From: 'Nostoc azollae' 0708
GTDB lineage: Bacteria > Cyanobacteriota > Cyanobacteriia > Cyanobacteriales > Nostocaceae
Length of the DNA: 64,000 bases
NCBI RefSeq assembly: GCF_000196515.1
Contig: NC_014248.1
Coordinates: 3,166,001-3,230,000, forward strand
Reading direction: 5' to 3'
In this document: positions 10,317-19,974 of the stretch, piece by piece
How positions within the stretch are numbered: position 1 is the first letter of the stretch
Layout: every line of letters begins with the position of its first letter
Program-made: the position numbers and the translations under genes
The notes under the pieces: model-generated
The model's database searches: none
What the model was told of the DNA's origin: nothing
Seen by the model: only the letters and a program-made list of their open reading frames with translations

Positions 10317-10764
10317 AACTTCTATATTCTGCCTCACCTATCATACTTGTCAATACCCCACCACCTGAATCCTTACCTGGGTTACGGGTAATTCTAGACA
10401 GGTTTTGCATGGTTGATAGATTAGGAAATTAATCCAGCTTAATAAATTTCGTCTTAGGGGAAATTATTTTTGGTGCCACTGCTTTTATATAAAGCCAATG
10501 TGGAGCATTAACACTAATAAGCTCATGTGAACTAGCAACCAAGTTTTGCTGTGCTGTTTCATTCAGATCTTATTAGTGTTAATCCCTTTTACATCTTGAT
10601 ATTCTTATAAGTGTTGCTGCACTTTTTGGGCTTTTGCACTCGGTTGGAGCATTTTGTTCAATAAAAGTAATCTTTGCTTTCACCTTGAATTTGTTTATAT
10701 TTTATAAGACTTAGACTATATCATAAGTATTACATTAGTTGTTATTAAAGATACTTATATTAAG
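10317..10764. other. Gene-free stretch upstream of the IS66 remnant
   Basis: No frame resembles a known protein. A short inverted pair (ACACTAATAAGCTCA and a GATCTTATTAGTGT-like copy near 10568) is visible but is too short and AT-rich to interpret. Confidence 0.4.
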
Positions 10765-10946
10765 TTGGCAATCTCTTGTGAGAATATGGTTGGTATATAG
10801 AATGCACAAGAGGTAGTCATCGTATAATTAAAAATGACAATAAGTTAGGTATCGTAGTTGTACCTGGAAACCCAAGTGATGACATTCTAATAGGTACACT
10901 TTCATCAATTTGGAAGCAGACAAAATTAGGAGCAATAAATGATTGA
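10765..10946 (+). pseudogene. HicA-like toxin pseudogene
   Basis: The frame through GWYIECTRGSHRIIKND and VVVPGNPSDDILIGTLSSIWKQ matches the HicA mRNA interferase fold, with the conserved GSH catalytic His. The region before it has a TGA and lacks a proper start, so the N-terminal strand is damaged. The stop at 10944-10946 overlaps the ATG of the following HicB-like gene by 8 bp, the normal hicAB arrangement. Confidence 0.7.
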
Positions 10947-11154
10947 GTACACAGTCATTTACGAACCTGGTGAGACAAACTGGTGTGCTTATTTTCCCGA
11001 CTCACCCGGTTGTGTTAGCATTGGCAATACCTTACCCGAAGTACAGGGAAATCTTAAAGAAGCTATAGAATGGTATTTGGAAATATTGAAATAACATGGA
11101 AAAGCTATACTCAAACCTTCTACAGAATTTACTAAAGTTGCAGTGAAGATATAA
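10939..11154 (+). pseudogene. HicB-like antitoxin with one in-frame stop
   Basis: From the ATG at 10939, MIEYTVIYEPGETNWCAYFPDSPGC leads into a HicB partial RNase-H fold with SIGNTLPEVQGNLKEAIEW. A TAA at 11092 cuts the protein at 51 residues; beyond it the same frame gives HGKAILKPSTEFTKVAVKI and stops at 11152-11154, as in full-length relatives of about 70 residues. One base change (GAA or CAA to TAA) explains the break. The partner hicA is also dead. Confidence 0.7.
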
Positions 11155-11303
11155 ATACAACTACTGATTAATAGTTTTATATTCTTCGCGAGTCTTAACT
11201 AATAAATTATCGCTACTTTTATTGCATTTTCTATAAGTCCTGATTTGAAAAGTCTCGGATATTATATTCTGTCCGTTGGCAGATAGGAAAGGGTAAACAT
11301 CAA

Positions 11304-11503
11304 ATGACAATTAAAGAACAAATTACGCAAGAACTAGAAAAATTACCTGAACCATTGTTACGGTAAATCTTAGATTTTGTACAGTTTTTGCAAACCAAAT
11401 ACCAGTCGAAGAACATCCTAGAAATCACGACTATAAGTGAATAGTTGCTGCAAAAAAAGATTGGTTAAAACCAGAGGAAGACGCAGCATGGCAGAATTTA
11501 TAA
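11304..11503 (+). pseudogene. DUF2281-type antitoxin pseudogene
   Basis: MTIKEQITQELEKLPEPLLR, then ILDFVQFLQTKYQ, is the standard DUF2281 pattern of small cyanobacterial antitoxins. A TAA follows the first 20 codons, and a frameshift separates the last part KKDWLKPEEDAAWQNL. It overlaps the start of the MazF-like gene behind it by a few bases, as in live modules. Confidence 0.65.
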
Positions 11504-11829
11504 AAGGTGATTTTCTTATTGTTACCCTCCCATTTTCAGACTTAACTCAAACAAAACGCAGATGAGCTTTAGTTATTACCACACTTCAGGTAAATCACTT
11601 AATTGTTTGTCAAATTACCAGTCGATCTCTTGGTGATATGTATGCTATTAGAGTAAATAATTGTGGTTTTAACTCTGGTGGTTTCAATTAGCCAAGTAAT
11701 ATCAGACCAACTCCTCTTTTTACTGCTGATAAGCAAATCATCGTATATATATAAAGCAGGTCAGATTAAAAGTGAAAAATTAACAGAAGTGATTAAGAAA
11801 ATGTTTGAAGTTATACAGTATTACACATT
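11488..11829 (+). pseudogene. MazF/PemK-like toxin pseudogene
   Basis: From the ATG at 11488: MAEFIKGDFLIVTLPFSDLTQ, then TGA where relatives have the Pro of RRPALV, then ALVITTLQVNHLIVCQITS, another stop near 11690, and a frameshift before KAGQIKSEKLTEVIKKMFEVI. The order of blocks is that of MazF-type endoribonucleases. Two stops and a shift make it dead. It forms a pair with the DUF2281 remnant. Confidence 0.68.
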
Positions 11830-11833
11830 AGAC

Positions 11834-11866
11834 AGATCCCCGAGTTTTTTGAGAACTCGGGGATCT
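11834..11866. repeat. Perfect 13-bp hairpin between MazF remnant and alaS
   Basis: AGATCCCCGAGTT and AACTCGGGGATCT pair perfectly around a 7-base loop. It lies just beyond the stop codon of alaS and could help end its transcription, but no T-run follows on either strand, so I class it with the dispersed hairpins at 8831 and 40868. Confidence 0.75.
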
Positions 11867-11871
11867 AAATC

Positions 11872-14514
11872 CTATTTTAACGATTCCTCCAACTCAGTTT
11901 TTGCAGTTTCTAAAGCTTGCGGTAATTTACTTGCATCTCTTCCCCCTGCTTGCGCGAGGTTGGGTTTTCCACCACCACCACCACTACAAATCCTAGCTAT
12001 AGCACCTACAAATTTTCCAGCTTCTACACCTTTCTTATTCACTTCAGAACTGAAAGCTGCAACGATACTCACTTTCCCTGCTTCGGGAATAGAAGCTAAA
12101 ACCACCGCACCGTTACCGATTGTTTGCAATAATCTTTCCGCAGCAGCTTTCAAAGATTCTGCATCGACATCTTCCATTTGGGCGACAATAATTCTATGTT
12201 CTGCTACAGTTTTCGCAGTTTTTAATAAGCTGTCAGATTTAACTATTGCAAGTTGTGATTTTAGGGTTTGAATTTCTTTTTCACTGTTGCGAAGTTCGGT
12301 TTGCAAAGTTCTGATTCTGTCGGGTATTTCTTCTGGTTTTACTTTAAGGCGATCACTCAAGTCGTTTACCACTTTATCACGCACATTCAAATAGTCCAAT
12401 ATGGCAGCACCAGACACTGCTTCTATTCTTCTTATACCTGAGGAAACTCCCGCTTCAGAAATTATTTTAAAAACGCCAATTTCCCCAGTATTATTAACAT
12501 GAGTTCCCCCGCATAACTCCATGGAAACACCAGGGAACTCAATCACGCGCACTTCATTACCGTACTTTTCCCCAAACATCGCAACTGCACCTCTAGCTTT
12601 TGCTTCTGCTAAAGGTAAAACTTCAATTTTCGCAGAATGCGCTTCTGAAATCCAGGTATTTACTAACTCTTCAATTTGTTGAACTTCCTCAGACGTTAAA
12701 GCACGGGGACAGTTAAAATCAAACCGCAATCTATCAAAGGAAACTAAAGAACCAGCTTGAGAGATTCCCTCATCAACAACTTTCTTTAATGCAGCTTGTA
12801 ATAAATGAGTTGCTGTGTGATTAGCTTGAGAACGACGACGATAAGCGGTGTTAATTTGGGCTTTTACATTGTCACCTATTCTCAGTGTACCACTTTCAAT
12901 GTGTCCGAAATGAACAAAGAAATCAGATTCTTTTTTCACTTCTTCAACACGAACTAAGACTCCATCACCGGAAATATAACCTTTATCTCCGATTTGTCCA
13001 CCAGATTCAGCGTAAAATGGAGTTCTATCTAAAACAATTTGTACTTCTCTTCCTGCTTCTGCAGTTTCTTCGGAAATACCACCAACTAACAAAACTTCAA
13101 CTTTTGCTGTTGTTGCTGCTGCAGTATAACCGATAAATTCTGTTGTGTGGATATGTTCTACAAGTTTATCTAAGGAACCTTGTACAGTTAAATCAATAGT
13201 TTCATGTGCAGCTTTTGCACGTTCTACCTGTTTTTGCATTTCTGCATTGAAACCATCCACATCAACGGTAAGGTTATTTTCTTCTGCAACTTCTTGGGTT
13301 AGTTCTAATGGGAAACCGTAGGTATCATATAAAGTAAAAGCACTTTTACCACTCATAGAAGTTAATCCTTTTTGTTTTACCTCTTGGATAATTTCTGCTA
13401 ATAGCTTTTCACCTCTATCTAAGGTTTTTAAAAAATTAGCTTCTTCTCGTTGCAATTCTGCTTTAATTGAAGCTTCTCTTTGGCGCAAATTTGGGTAAAC
13501 TGACTCAGAAAGAGAAATTGCTCTCTCTGCAACTTGGTTGATAAATTCCTCACAAATTCCAATTAATCTCCCATGTCTAACAACGCGACGAATGAGACGA
13601 CGTAAAACGTAACCTCTCCCAACATTAGAAGCGCGAATTTCATCAGCGATCATATGTACAACAGAACGGATGTGATCACCAATTACTTTTAAGGAAACTT
13701 TGGTATCTTCATCACTGTGATGATAATCAATTTTAGCAACCTTTGCCGCAGTTTCAATAATGGGAAAAATCAAATCTGTTTCATAATTATTCGGTTTGTT
13801 TTGCAGGATTTGTGCCATTCTTTCCAAACCCATACCGGTGTCAATATTCTTGTTTTGCAATGGCGTTAAATTTTCCGAAGCATCCCGATTGTATTGCATA
13901 AATACCAAGTTATAGAACTCGATAAATCGGGAATCATCTTCTAAATCAATGTTATCTTCACCTAATTCTGGGTGAAAATCATAATGAATTTCTGAACAAG
14001 GACCACAAGGTCCAGTTGGTCCAGAAACCCAGAAGTTCTCATCTGCACCCATGCGCTTGATGCGTTTTTCGTTTACACCAATTTTATCGCGCCAAATTCC
14101 AAAAGCCTCGTCGTCTTCTTCAAAAACGCTGACAACTAAACGTTCTGGAGGTAAACGAAAAACTTGAGTTGATAATTCCCAACCCCATGCAATCGCTTGT
14201 TCTTTAAAATAATCACCAAAGCTAAAATTACCCAACATCTCAAAAAATGTATGATGGCGCTTCGTCCGTCCCACATTTTCAATATCATTGGTGCGGATAC
14301 ACTTCTGAGAAGTCGTAGCACGTTTAAAATCTGGTGTGCGCTGTCCCAGAAAGATTGGTTTAAATGGTAACATACCTGCAATAGTTAGTAGCACCGTGGG
14401 ATCTTCCGGTACAAGGGAAGCACTGGGAAGGAGTTCGTGTCCTCGTTGGGTGTAGAAGTCGAGGAATAAAGCGCGAATATCATTACCGCTAAGATACTGA
14501 GGAGTTAAAGACAT
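11872..14514 (-). CDS. alaS: Alanine--tRNA ligase
   Basis: Charges tRNA(Ala) with alanine in the cytoplasm. The 880-residue protein has the normal length and full domain order: class II catalytic core at the N-terminus (IRALFLDFYTQRGHELLPSAS, TTSQKCIRTNDIENVG, TGPCGPCSEIHYD), the tRNA-recognition region with NVGRGYVLRRLIRRVVRHGR, the editing (tRNA-SAD) domain with the HTATHLLQAAL motif and the CGGTHVNNTGEIG zinc site, and the C-terminal DHHA1 domain with GGGGGGKPNLAQAGG. All catalytic and editing motifs are intact, so it is functional, in contrast to its surroundings. The ATG at 14514 begins MSLTPQYLSGNDIR, the family start. No operon partner is evident. Confidence 0.97.
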   Translation of the reverse strand: MSLTPQYLSGNDIRALFLDFYTQRGHELLPSASLVPEDPTVLLTIAGMLPFKPIFLGQRTPDFKRATTSQKCIRTNDIENVGRTKRHHTFFEMLGNFSFGDYFKEQAIAWGWELSTQVFRLPPERLVVSVFEEDDEAFGIWRDKIGVNEKRIKRMGADENFWVSGPTGPCGPCSEIHYDFHPELGEDNIDLEDDSRFIEFYNLVFMQYNRDASENLTPLQNKNIDTGMGLERMAQILQNKPNNYETDLIFPIIETAAKVAKIDYHHSDEDTKVSLKVIGDHIRSVVHMIADEIRASNVGRGYVLRRLIRRVVRHGRLIGICEEFINQVAERAISLSESVYPNLRQREASIKAELQREEANFLKTLDRGEKLLAEIIQEVKQKGLTSMSGKSAFTLYDTYGFPLELTQEVAEENNLTVDVDGFNAEMQKQVERAKAAHETIDLTVQGSLDKLVEHIHTTEFIGYTAAATTAKVEVLLVGGISEETAEAGREVQIVLDRTPFYAESGGQIGDKGYISGDGVLVRVEEVKKESDFFVHFGHIESGTLRIGDNVKAQINTAYRRRSQANHTATHLLQAALKKVVDEGISQAGSLVSFDRLRFDFNCPRALTSEEVQQIEELVNTWISEAHSAKIEVLPLAEAKARGAVAMFGEKYGNEVRVIEFPGVSMELCGGTHVNNTGEIGVFKIISEAGVSSGIRRIEAVSGAAILDYLNVRDKVVNDLSDRLKVKPEEIPDRIRTLQTELRNSEKEIQTLKSQLAIVKSDSLLKTAKTVAEHRIIVAQMEDVDAESLKAAAERLLQTIGNGAVVLASIPEAGKVSIVAAFSSEVNKKGVEAGKFVGAIARICSGGGGGKPNLAQAGGRDASKLPQALETAKTELEESLK

Positions 14515-15017
14515 GAGTGTTTACGAAATCAAATTTAATTAATTTGGGAAAATTTGCAAAAAGCATCATTACTCAAAAATCATCATTACTATTTATAACT
14601 TATGCCACAAAATTAGACATCCTCTAAGCTTTCACAATTTTTTGTATGAATTTGCCATTGCTCATATGTATAATATTAACATCAATTGATATACCTTGAT
14701 AATACTTCCGTTGAAAAAGTGCATAGAAAAATCATAAAATGAAAAATTTTACTCAAAAAAGCCAAGTTTATTTATCGTTCGACAACAGGAAGTCATACTC
14801 GTTGGTTTTATCATATATAAAAACAAGTAAACTATAAAAACAAGTAAACGAGAAATTAGCTAAATTAAAATCAATTCAAGAAGAGGAGTCAAAACCGTAA
14901 AATTACCTTATTTAAAGGAGTAGTGAACATAAATATACCTGTCAGGAAAATTAACTCAGTGTGAAAAAAATGGTAGAAGGGAATTTTGAGGGTGTACCAA
15001 AAGGAAAAATCCACTAA
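14515..15017. other. Upstream region of alaS and degenerate sequence
   Basis: AT-rich. It must hold the alaS promoter, but no box is clear enough to name. A short tandem repeat (TAAAAACAAGTAAAC, about 14816-14850) is present. A faint protein-like frame around 14760-14815 (YRSTTGSHTRWFYHI) has no support beyond composition. Confidence 0.35.
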
Positions 15018-15585
15018 ATTAACTATATTCAAGAATATCCACATCGTAGAAAACAAATACTGGGAATAACTAACCATCAGTTTCAAGACTTGTTAGCCCA
15101 AGGTGAAATCTAGCATAGAAAACTGCAAGGGGAGATAGAAAGTAAAAGATAGGTATAAATCAGAAAGGAGGAGGGGGGAAAGGGAAACTAGAGATAAAAC
15201 AACAGGTATGTCTATGCTTGTGCTATTGGAGGAAAATGCCAACATTTGAGGTTTTAGGTTTGCATTTCGGTATATGGAAAACGGAAGCAAAGGACACATT
15301 TCATTACTGGCTAGAGATATTACGAGATGTTTTCCCTCCTAGTCTCCTTAAACAGGTAGAAAAACCTCATAGCGCTTATACCATGGCGACTCAGAACAAA
15401 AGGCAGGAAATAAAGAGTTTTCCACCAAGGGTATTTTTGTTGAACAGGTCATTAGATTTGTAAAAATATTCCGGGTACCTCAACAAAGATTTCCCCTGAA
15501 TTTCCCAATTTACTCACAAGTAATTCTTACTATTTGTGGTTTAGTCACATTAGTAATTGGTTCATTAGCTTTGCCCATTTCATAA
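15018..15585 (+). pseudogene. IS5-superfamily transposase (DDE_Tnp_4 type), internally deleted
   Basis: The N-terminal part reads IQEYPHRRKQILGITNHQFQ, then degenerate sequence, then CLCYWRKMPTFEVLGLHFGI with DTFHYWLEILRDVFPPSLL, the conserved DUF4096/HTH-like block of this family. The catalytic middle (about 100 residues) is missing: after HSAYTM the sequence jumps to the C-terminal GIFVEQVIRFVKIFRVPQQR and ITICGLVTLVIGSL-like end, stopping at 15583. Several stops and frameshifts are present. An old, non-functional relic. Confidence 0.72.
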
Positions 15586-15752
15586 ATTTTATGGATATGA
15601 GGTCATTTATGAATTTGTCATCAACATCTTCATGGATAGGAACTATCCGTAACTATTCCCAACCCTGCTTCCTTCCTTGGCTCTTTCCTAATCTTAACAC
15701 TATGGAAAGCCAGACACAGACTCCTTTGTAAATTTTTATCCCTCTCTATTGC

Positions 15753-15946
15753 TATTTAGTTCATTTAGCTGAACTTCCTACTCAAAAATATTATACTGTC
15801 AAAAATATTATACTCATGGTGATTCTTGTGAAGAAGCTGTTGGAAATACTCAGTAAGTGATAGCAATTAACATTGCCGAATATCAAGAAGATTGAAAACT
15901 TTTACCTTTAGCGAAATCTTTAGAACAATTGATGAATGTGGCATAA
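15753..15946 (+). pseudogene. HicB-family antitoxin remnant with 17-bp tandem duplication
   Basis: The fragment YLVHLAELPTQKYYT, followed by HGDSCEEAVGNTQ, VIAINIAEYQED and LPLAKSLEQLMNVA, matches the HicB-like family of Nostocales. The frame is broken by a tandem duplication of TCAAAAATATTATACTG (15782-15798, repeated from 15799) and by in-frame stops after the NTQ and QED blocks. The first residues are lost. A different lineage from the HicB at 10939. Confidence 0.5.
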
Positions 15947-16302
15947 TTGATTTATGCAAGTAGAGATTTTAGAATAAATTTTCGCCACTGTTACTACTTA
16001 GAAGGTTTACCAGAAAAAATTAGAACAGCTTTAAACGATGATTTTAGGCTAGTTTGTGCATTTGGATGTTTTTCCCAAAAGTCGGACAGTCTCCTCCAGG
16101 TAATGATGTGCATAAATATTTAGTTTATTTAGGGCTTGCTGATAGCGTAGCGTGGCGTTAAGCCATATAAACGAAAAACCTTGATAATAAGAGATTCGGG
16201 CTATAACAAGTGGAAAAAGTGCAAAGGAAAGAGTTAAAATAGGTGAGAATAATAGCATAAAGCTGCATCTACATGTATATAAAAGCGCAATGCTAGGAAG
16301 CA
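15947..16302. other. Degenerate stretch before the nested IS block
   Basis: A possible coding remnant (YASRDFRINFRHCYYLEG, about 15950-16060) is not recognised. Near 16145 is the sequence GATAGCGTAGCGTGGCG, part of a short GC-rich repeat scattered in Nostoc genomes; a relative, CGCGTAGCGTGCCGTTAGG, is at 57818. Confidence 0.35.
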
Positions 16303-16617
16303 GTGCCAGAAAACTTTGAACTACCCTTTGGTGGGAAACTAGTATCAGATAACCGCTGGATAATCATGGGGCAGATGATACATTGGTCAGAATTTAAAGG
16401 AGAATATGCAGCCATATTTTCAGAAGGAATAGGGGCACAAGCCAAAACACTTAGGATGGTGTTGGCAGCATTAATAGTCAAAGAGAAATTAGGAATAAGT
16501 GATAGAGAAACAGTAGAACAGATGAGGGAGAATCCCTATCTGCAATACTTTATGGAAATGTCAACATATAGTAACGAAGCTCAATTTGATGCTGGGAGCA
16601 TCCACTATTGGAAGAGA
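16303..16617 (+). pseudogene. IS5-family transposase, N-terminal half (split gene)
   Basis: A GTG at 16303 opens VPENFELPFGGKLVSDNRW, followed by ALIVKEKLGISDRETVEQMRENPYLQYF, the DUF772 region of IS5-type transposases. Similarity ends at about 16617, where ISKra4-type sequence begins. The C-terminal half of the same kind of protein reappears at 20258-20939 on the same strand, so later insertions split this gene. The middle of about 150 residues is missing from both halves. Confidence 0.75.
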
Positions 16618-16639
16618 CACAAGTGAGAGGAGAATATAA

Positions 16640-17210
16640 GGATAAACTGTAGATTAGTAACCATGAACCAGGAAAAGAAGGGCTCAAAGCCTGCTTAGAA
16701 GAATAGGCAACATTGTTATATAAAAAAGCAGAGAAAAGTCAGATAACAGACTTGGAAGGGATAGAAAAAACAGTAAGGAGTCAAATATTAGAAGTGGTAA
16801 GTCCAGAAATAGCCCTTTTTTTATGGAAGAAATAACTGGAAGGAAAGTAGGTAAAACCAGGAAAGTCAAAACCTTAGTAGGAGAACTAAAACTAAAAGCT
16901 AAACAGTTGCGGAAACTGGGTTTGAAGCTAAGAAGTCGATTAAGTCCATTACTTCAAAAGTGCTGCTTGAGGCTATCAGCTAAGAAATCATATCAAATCA
17001 AATAGCAGAAGTTGAAATTGAGGCATTAACAGGACTAAAATTTGGCCATAGGAGGCAACAAAAACTAGTTGTGGAAGAAGATTGGGAGCTACCACAAGGA
17101 AAACAAGCTGTCTGTGAAGTGAGCATGGATGGTGGAAAAGTACGACTAGGGGGTAAACTACAAGCAGGCTGCTACTGGGGAGACTATAAAACCTTTCGTC
17201 TACAAGGAAT
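16640..17210 (+). pseudogene. ISKra4-family transposase, 5' part, interrupted by an IS701-type element
   Basis: Readable blocks are LLYKKAEKSQITDLEGIEKTV, QILEVVSPEIALFLWKK, a frameshift, GRKVGKTRKVKTLVGELKLK, LRSRLSPLLQKCCLRLSAK, and WELPQGKQAVCEVSMDGGKVRLGGK with the catalytic DGG. These follow the order of ISKra4 transposases. The gene breaks at 17210 after DYKTFRLQGI, and the next codons are found at 18469 on the far side of the inserted element. Removing 17211-18468 with one GAAT copy restores the frame (LQGIYYGVFIDNNQSL). Confidence 0.75.
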
Positions 17211-18468
17211 CAGGACTTAGGCAACTGGCACAGGCGATGGGTGAAATATAGCACATTCGGTATTAAATGAATCGGATACCGAAAGCTTTATCAACCCATA
17301 AGAAGTAGCTGCAACAGGAAACATTATTCAAATATTCATGAGAAAATAGGTAGGAGATTGTATTAGATAAATGTTGCTGACGGTCATGAGATTTACTAAA
17401 CTTGATTACTAGCAATACTTATGAAGTAGTCAAATTAATTATACAATTACTAATTTAGTAGAGCATTTAGAAAGTATTAGCTATAATGCAATTAACTATT
17501 ATTTAAAAACCGAAAAGTTAACATCTCGTTTACTATGGGATAAGGTGAAAGAGGTAGTAGAACCTGATGGTAATGGGTACATCATATTTGATGATAGTGT
17601 TTTAGACAAAAGATATTCTGAAGAAATAGAGATGGTGAGGAGACAATATAGTGGTAATGAACATGGCATACTCCAAGGAATTGGTGTAGTCAGTTGTGTA
17701 TATGTGAATACTAAACTTCAAAGATTTGGGGTAATAGATTACCGCGGTTTTAATCCTGATGTGGATGGTAAAACCAAGATAGACCATGTGAAAGATATGC
17801 TGCAAAACCTGGTGTATCATCAGCTTTTCCCCTTTGATAGGGTTTTGATGGACACATGGTATGCGGTAAACAGTTTAATGCTGTATATTGATTGATAATT
17901 TAGACAAAATTCATGATTGCCCTAAAAAAAAATCGGTTAGTTGATGGTACATTTGCCAAAGAAAAAGATAAACCTATTGAATTATTAGAAGAATGGAGTA
18001 CTGAAGAGTTAGAATGTGGTAAAATTATGAAAATTAAGTGGTTTCCCGCTCAGAAAAAAGTGAAACTATTCCGGGTTGCTGTTTCTACCAACAGAACGGA
18101 TTATGTCGCTACTAAGGATTTATCTCAAAGTTCTACGAATGTTGTACAAGAGGTATGTAAAATTCGTTAGGAAATCGAGGATTTTCACCGAGAGATTCAA
18201 CAAATAACTGGCATTTAATCTTGTCAATGTCGTAAACCTAGGTTTCAAAGAAATAATATTGCTTGTGCAATATTGATTTGGATTAGATTGAAGAATTTAG
18301 CCTATCAAACTGGTTAAACTGTTTATCAAATCAAGCATAGATTGCTTTCTAATTATTTAACTCAGCAACTAAAATGCCCAAGTCTTCCTATGTGCTTGGT
18401 TTGAGTTCAATGTGTTGCGTGCCAGGGCTACATCCCTCCCCCTATTTGTGCCAGTTGCGTCAGTCCTA
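17211..18468 (+). mobile_element. IS701-type insertion sequence inside the ISKra4 transposase gene
   Basis: The inverted ends CAGGACTTAGGCAACTGGCAC (left) and the complement of GTGCCAGTTGCGTCAGTCCTA (right) differ at only a few positions. GAAT lies just outside both ends (17207-17210 and 18469-18472), a 4-bp target duplication. Length 1258 bp. Its transposase (17386-18404) is broken. Confidence 0.88.
17386..18404 (+). pseudogene. Transposase pseudogene of the inserted IS701-type element
   Basis: Begins MRFTKLDY at 17386, meets stops at codons 9 and 13, then reads INYTITNLVEHLESISYNA and a long open stretch with IIFDDSVLDKRYSEEIEMV (catalytic Asp), RRQYSGNEHG and DRVLMDTWYAVN. A TGA/TAA near 17895 and a shift are followed by KKNRLVDGTFAKEK, FRVAVSTNRTDYV and VCKIR, then a TAG and FHREIQQITGI with the catalytic Glu region. 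It ends CPSLPMCLV at 18404. Full length but inactive. Confidence 0.82.
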
Positions 18469-18594
18469 GAATTTATTATGGCGTATTTATTGATAACAAC
18501 CAATCATTAGTTGATTATGTGATAGCCAGTCTTTGGTTAACCCCCTTGGCTGTTTGGGCGATGGTCATGATGGAGTTTGCAATTTAGTTAACGG
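18469..18594 (+). pseudogene. ISKra4-family transposase, continuation after the inserted element
   Basis: YYGVFIDNNQSLVDYV continues directly from 17206 once the insertion is removed. A +1 shift then gives PLGCLGDGHDGVCNL, the conserved CLGDGHDGVWNL block of ISKra4 transposases. The gene is cut at about 18594 by the end of an IS701 copy; the C-terminal 200 or so residues are absent from the window. Confidence 0.72.
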
Positions 18595-18595
18595 G

Positions 18596-19974
18596 ACGTA
18601 AACAAAAATCAAACCCAAATGTAGCCCTAACTGGCTTGATAAGAAGGAAAGACGTCCAGATTCAAGTTTAACCAATCAATAAATAGAAAAGATATGGCTG
18701 TTCTCAACGCTTCTAAAGCTGCAGTAAAAGTATTCAAAGGTTTCTTAGCCCACCTTGGTCTTAATCCTCCAGTCCACTGATGGCAAAGAATAAAAGTGTA
18801 GGCACAAAAAACCAAAATAAAATGGCGCAGTCAACTGCTGTTATCTCCAACTTGATATTCTTTAAGTCCTAACCATCCCTTGGCTTCCCTGTAAAAACCT
18901 CTAGCCAATTTCTTTGAGAATATCTATCAACTATCCATTGGGGTGTGATAATTGATGAAGAAATATTGGGCATAAAGTAGTCAATATCAGTTGCTTGACA
19001 GAAAGTAGAAGTGTTGATGACGACAGCAATATTACCCTTTCCAGTTAAGGCTGATATTTCTACTTCTTTAGTTACTACCCATAATGTTTTGGTTTTATCT
19101 AACTCCAGTTGAATTTCTGTAAAAGCCTATTGGGGTAAACTTTGTGCTAATTTATCTAACCTAATTATTTGTGGACTATCCTCTTAGTCACTGGCAAGGA
19201 CTTTGGGATGTTTAGCTAATCCTCCTCAATACTTTCAACGCCGATTTTCTATCTTTAATAAGAAAGACCTATTGTGGCTATATCCAGGATCTATAATTAC
19301 TATTCCTGGTTGATTACCACGGCTTAAGGTCAGATCTATTAATTTAATTCCTAACTCAGGTTTCTTCTTTCTTCTCAAATAGAGGGTCTTGTTTCCCTTT
19401 GGCTAAAGAATCGCCGTGGTGATATAACTCTATATCTAATGGTAAGCCTTAACTGCCATCATATAGATGTGTTGTTACTACTACTATTCCATTATCCCTT
19501 TTCCCAATTTCTCCAATATATTTTCTTCCTACTCCATCCCTAAAATTCCCCCTTTTTCTATGGAGAGAATCATCAATTATTAAGCTAAATCCTCTGGTGA
19601 TTCTCCTCTGACTACACTTGTTCATAATCTCTAACCGACGGTCATTGAGTTGGGAACTGGACCAAGGTGCTTCAGTTAAAAAAGGTGCTTCAGTTAAAAA
19701 GTGGTGTAATCGGTGGTAAGTCACGCCTAGGGTATTCTCTGCCATTTTAAATAGGTTTTTTCTCTCACTTTTACCCAATCATGCCCCTAAATCATGTCTA
19801 AACTCTCTTGTTTGCGCTTTATGAGTAAATATATCATCAAATGACACCATCTTTTAAACCATCGTGCCATTGCTACGGCAGTGGTTTCTCTCATCAGCTT
19901 CTTTTAACGTGAAAGCTACACCAAAATTGCATTATACTCCTTTTTACTCTTAACTTTCGTTTAAGTCCCGTTAG
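18596..19974 (-). mobile_element. IS701-family element, copy 2 (full length, dead)
   Basis: Same ends as copy 1, in opposite orientation: GGGACGTAAACAAAAATCAA at 18596 and CTTTCGTTTAAGTCCC ending at 19972. Its left neighbour is the broken ISKra4 gene; its right neighbour is a fragment of another IS701 copy in head-to-head order. Confidence 0.78.
18609..19894 (-). pseudogene. IS701-family transposase pseudogene, copy 2
   Basis: The minus-strand frame starts at about 19894 (ATGAGAGAAACCACTGCCG). The best-preserved block is 19778-19449: GVTYHRLHHFLTEAPFLTEAP, RITRGFSLIIDDSLHRKRG and GEIGKRDNGIVVVTTHLYDGS. The C-terminal block FCAYTFILCHQWTGG lies at 18815-18770. Stops and shifts occur near 19440, 19190, 18890 and 18640. 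It shares the LTEAPF duplication with copy 1, so the two descend from one variant. Confidence 0.82.

Noticed and set aside
10490-10580. Inverted pair ACACTAATAAG / CTTATTAGTGT as a regulatory site or IS end
   Set aside because: Too short and AT-rich, without supporting gene or element next to it.
11834-11866. Hairpin as the alaS terminator
   Set aside because: No T-run follows the stem on the minus strand, and two related hairpins occur elsewhere, so it is listed as a repeat only.
11663-12271. Plus-strand frame of 202 codons
   Set aside because: Mostly antisense to alaS; its first part covers the MazF remnant in another frame.
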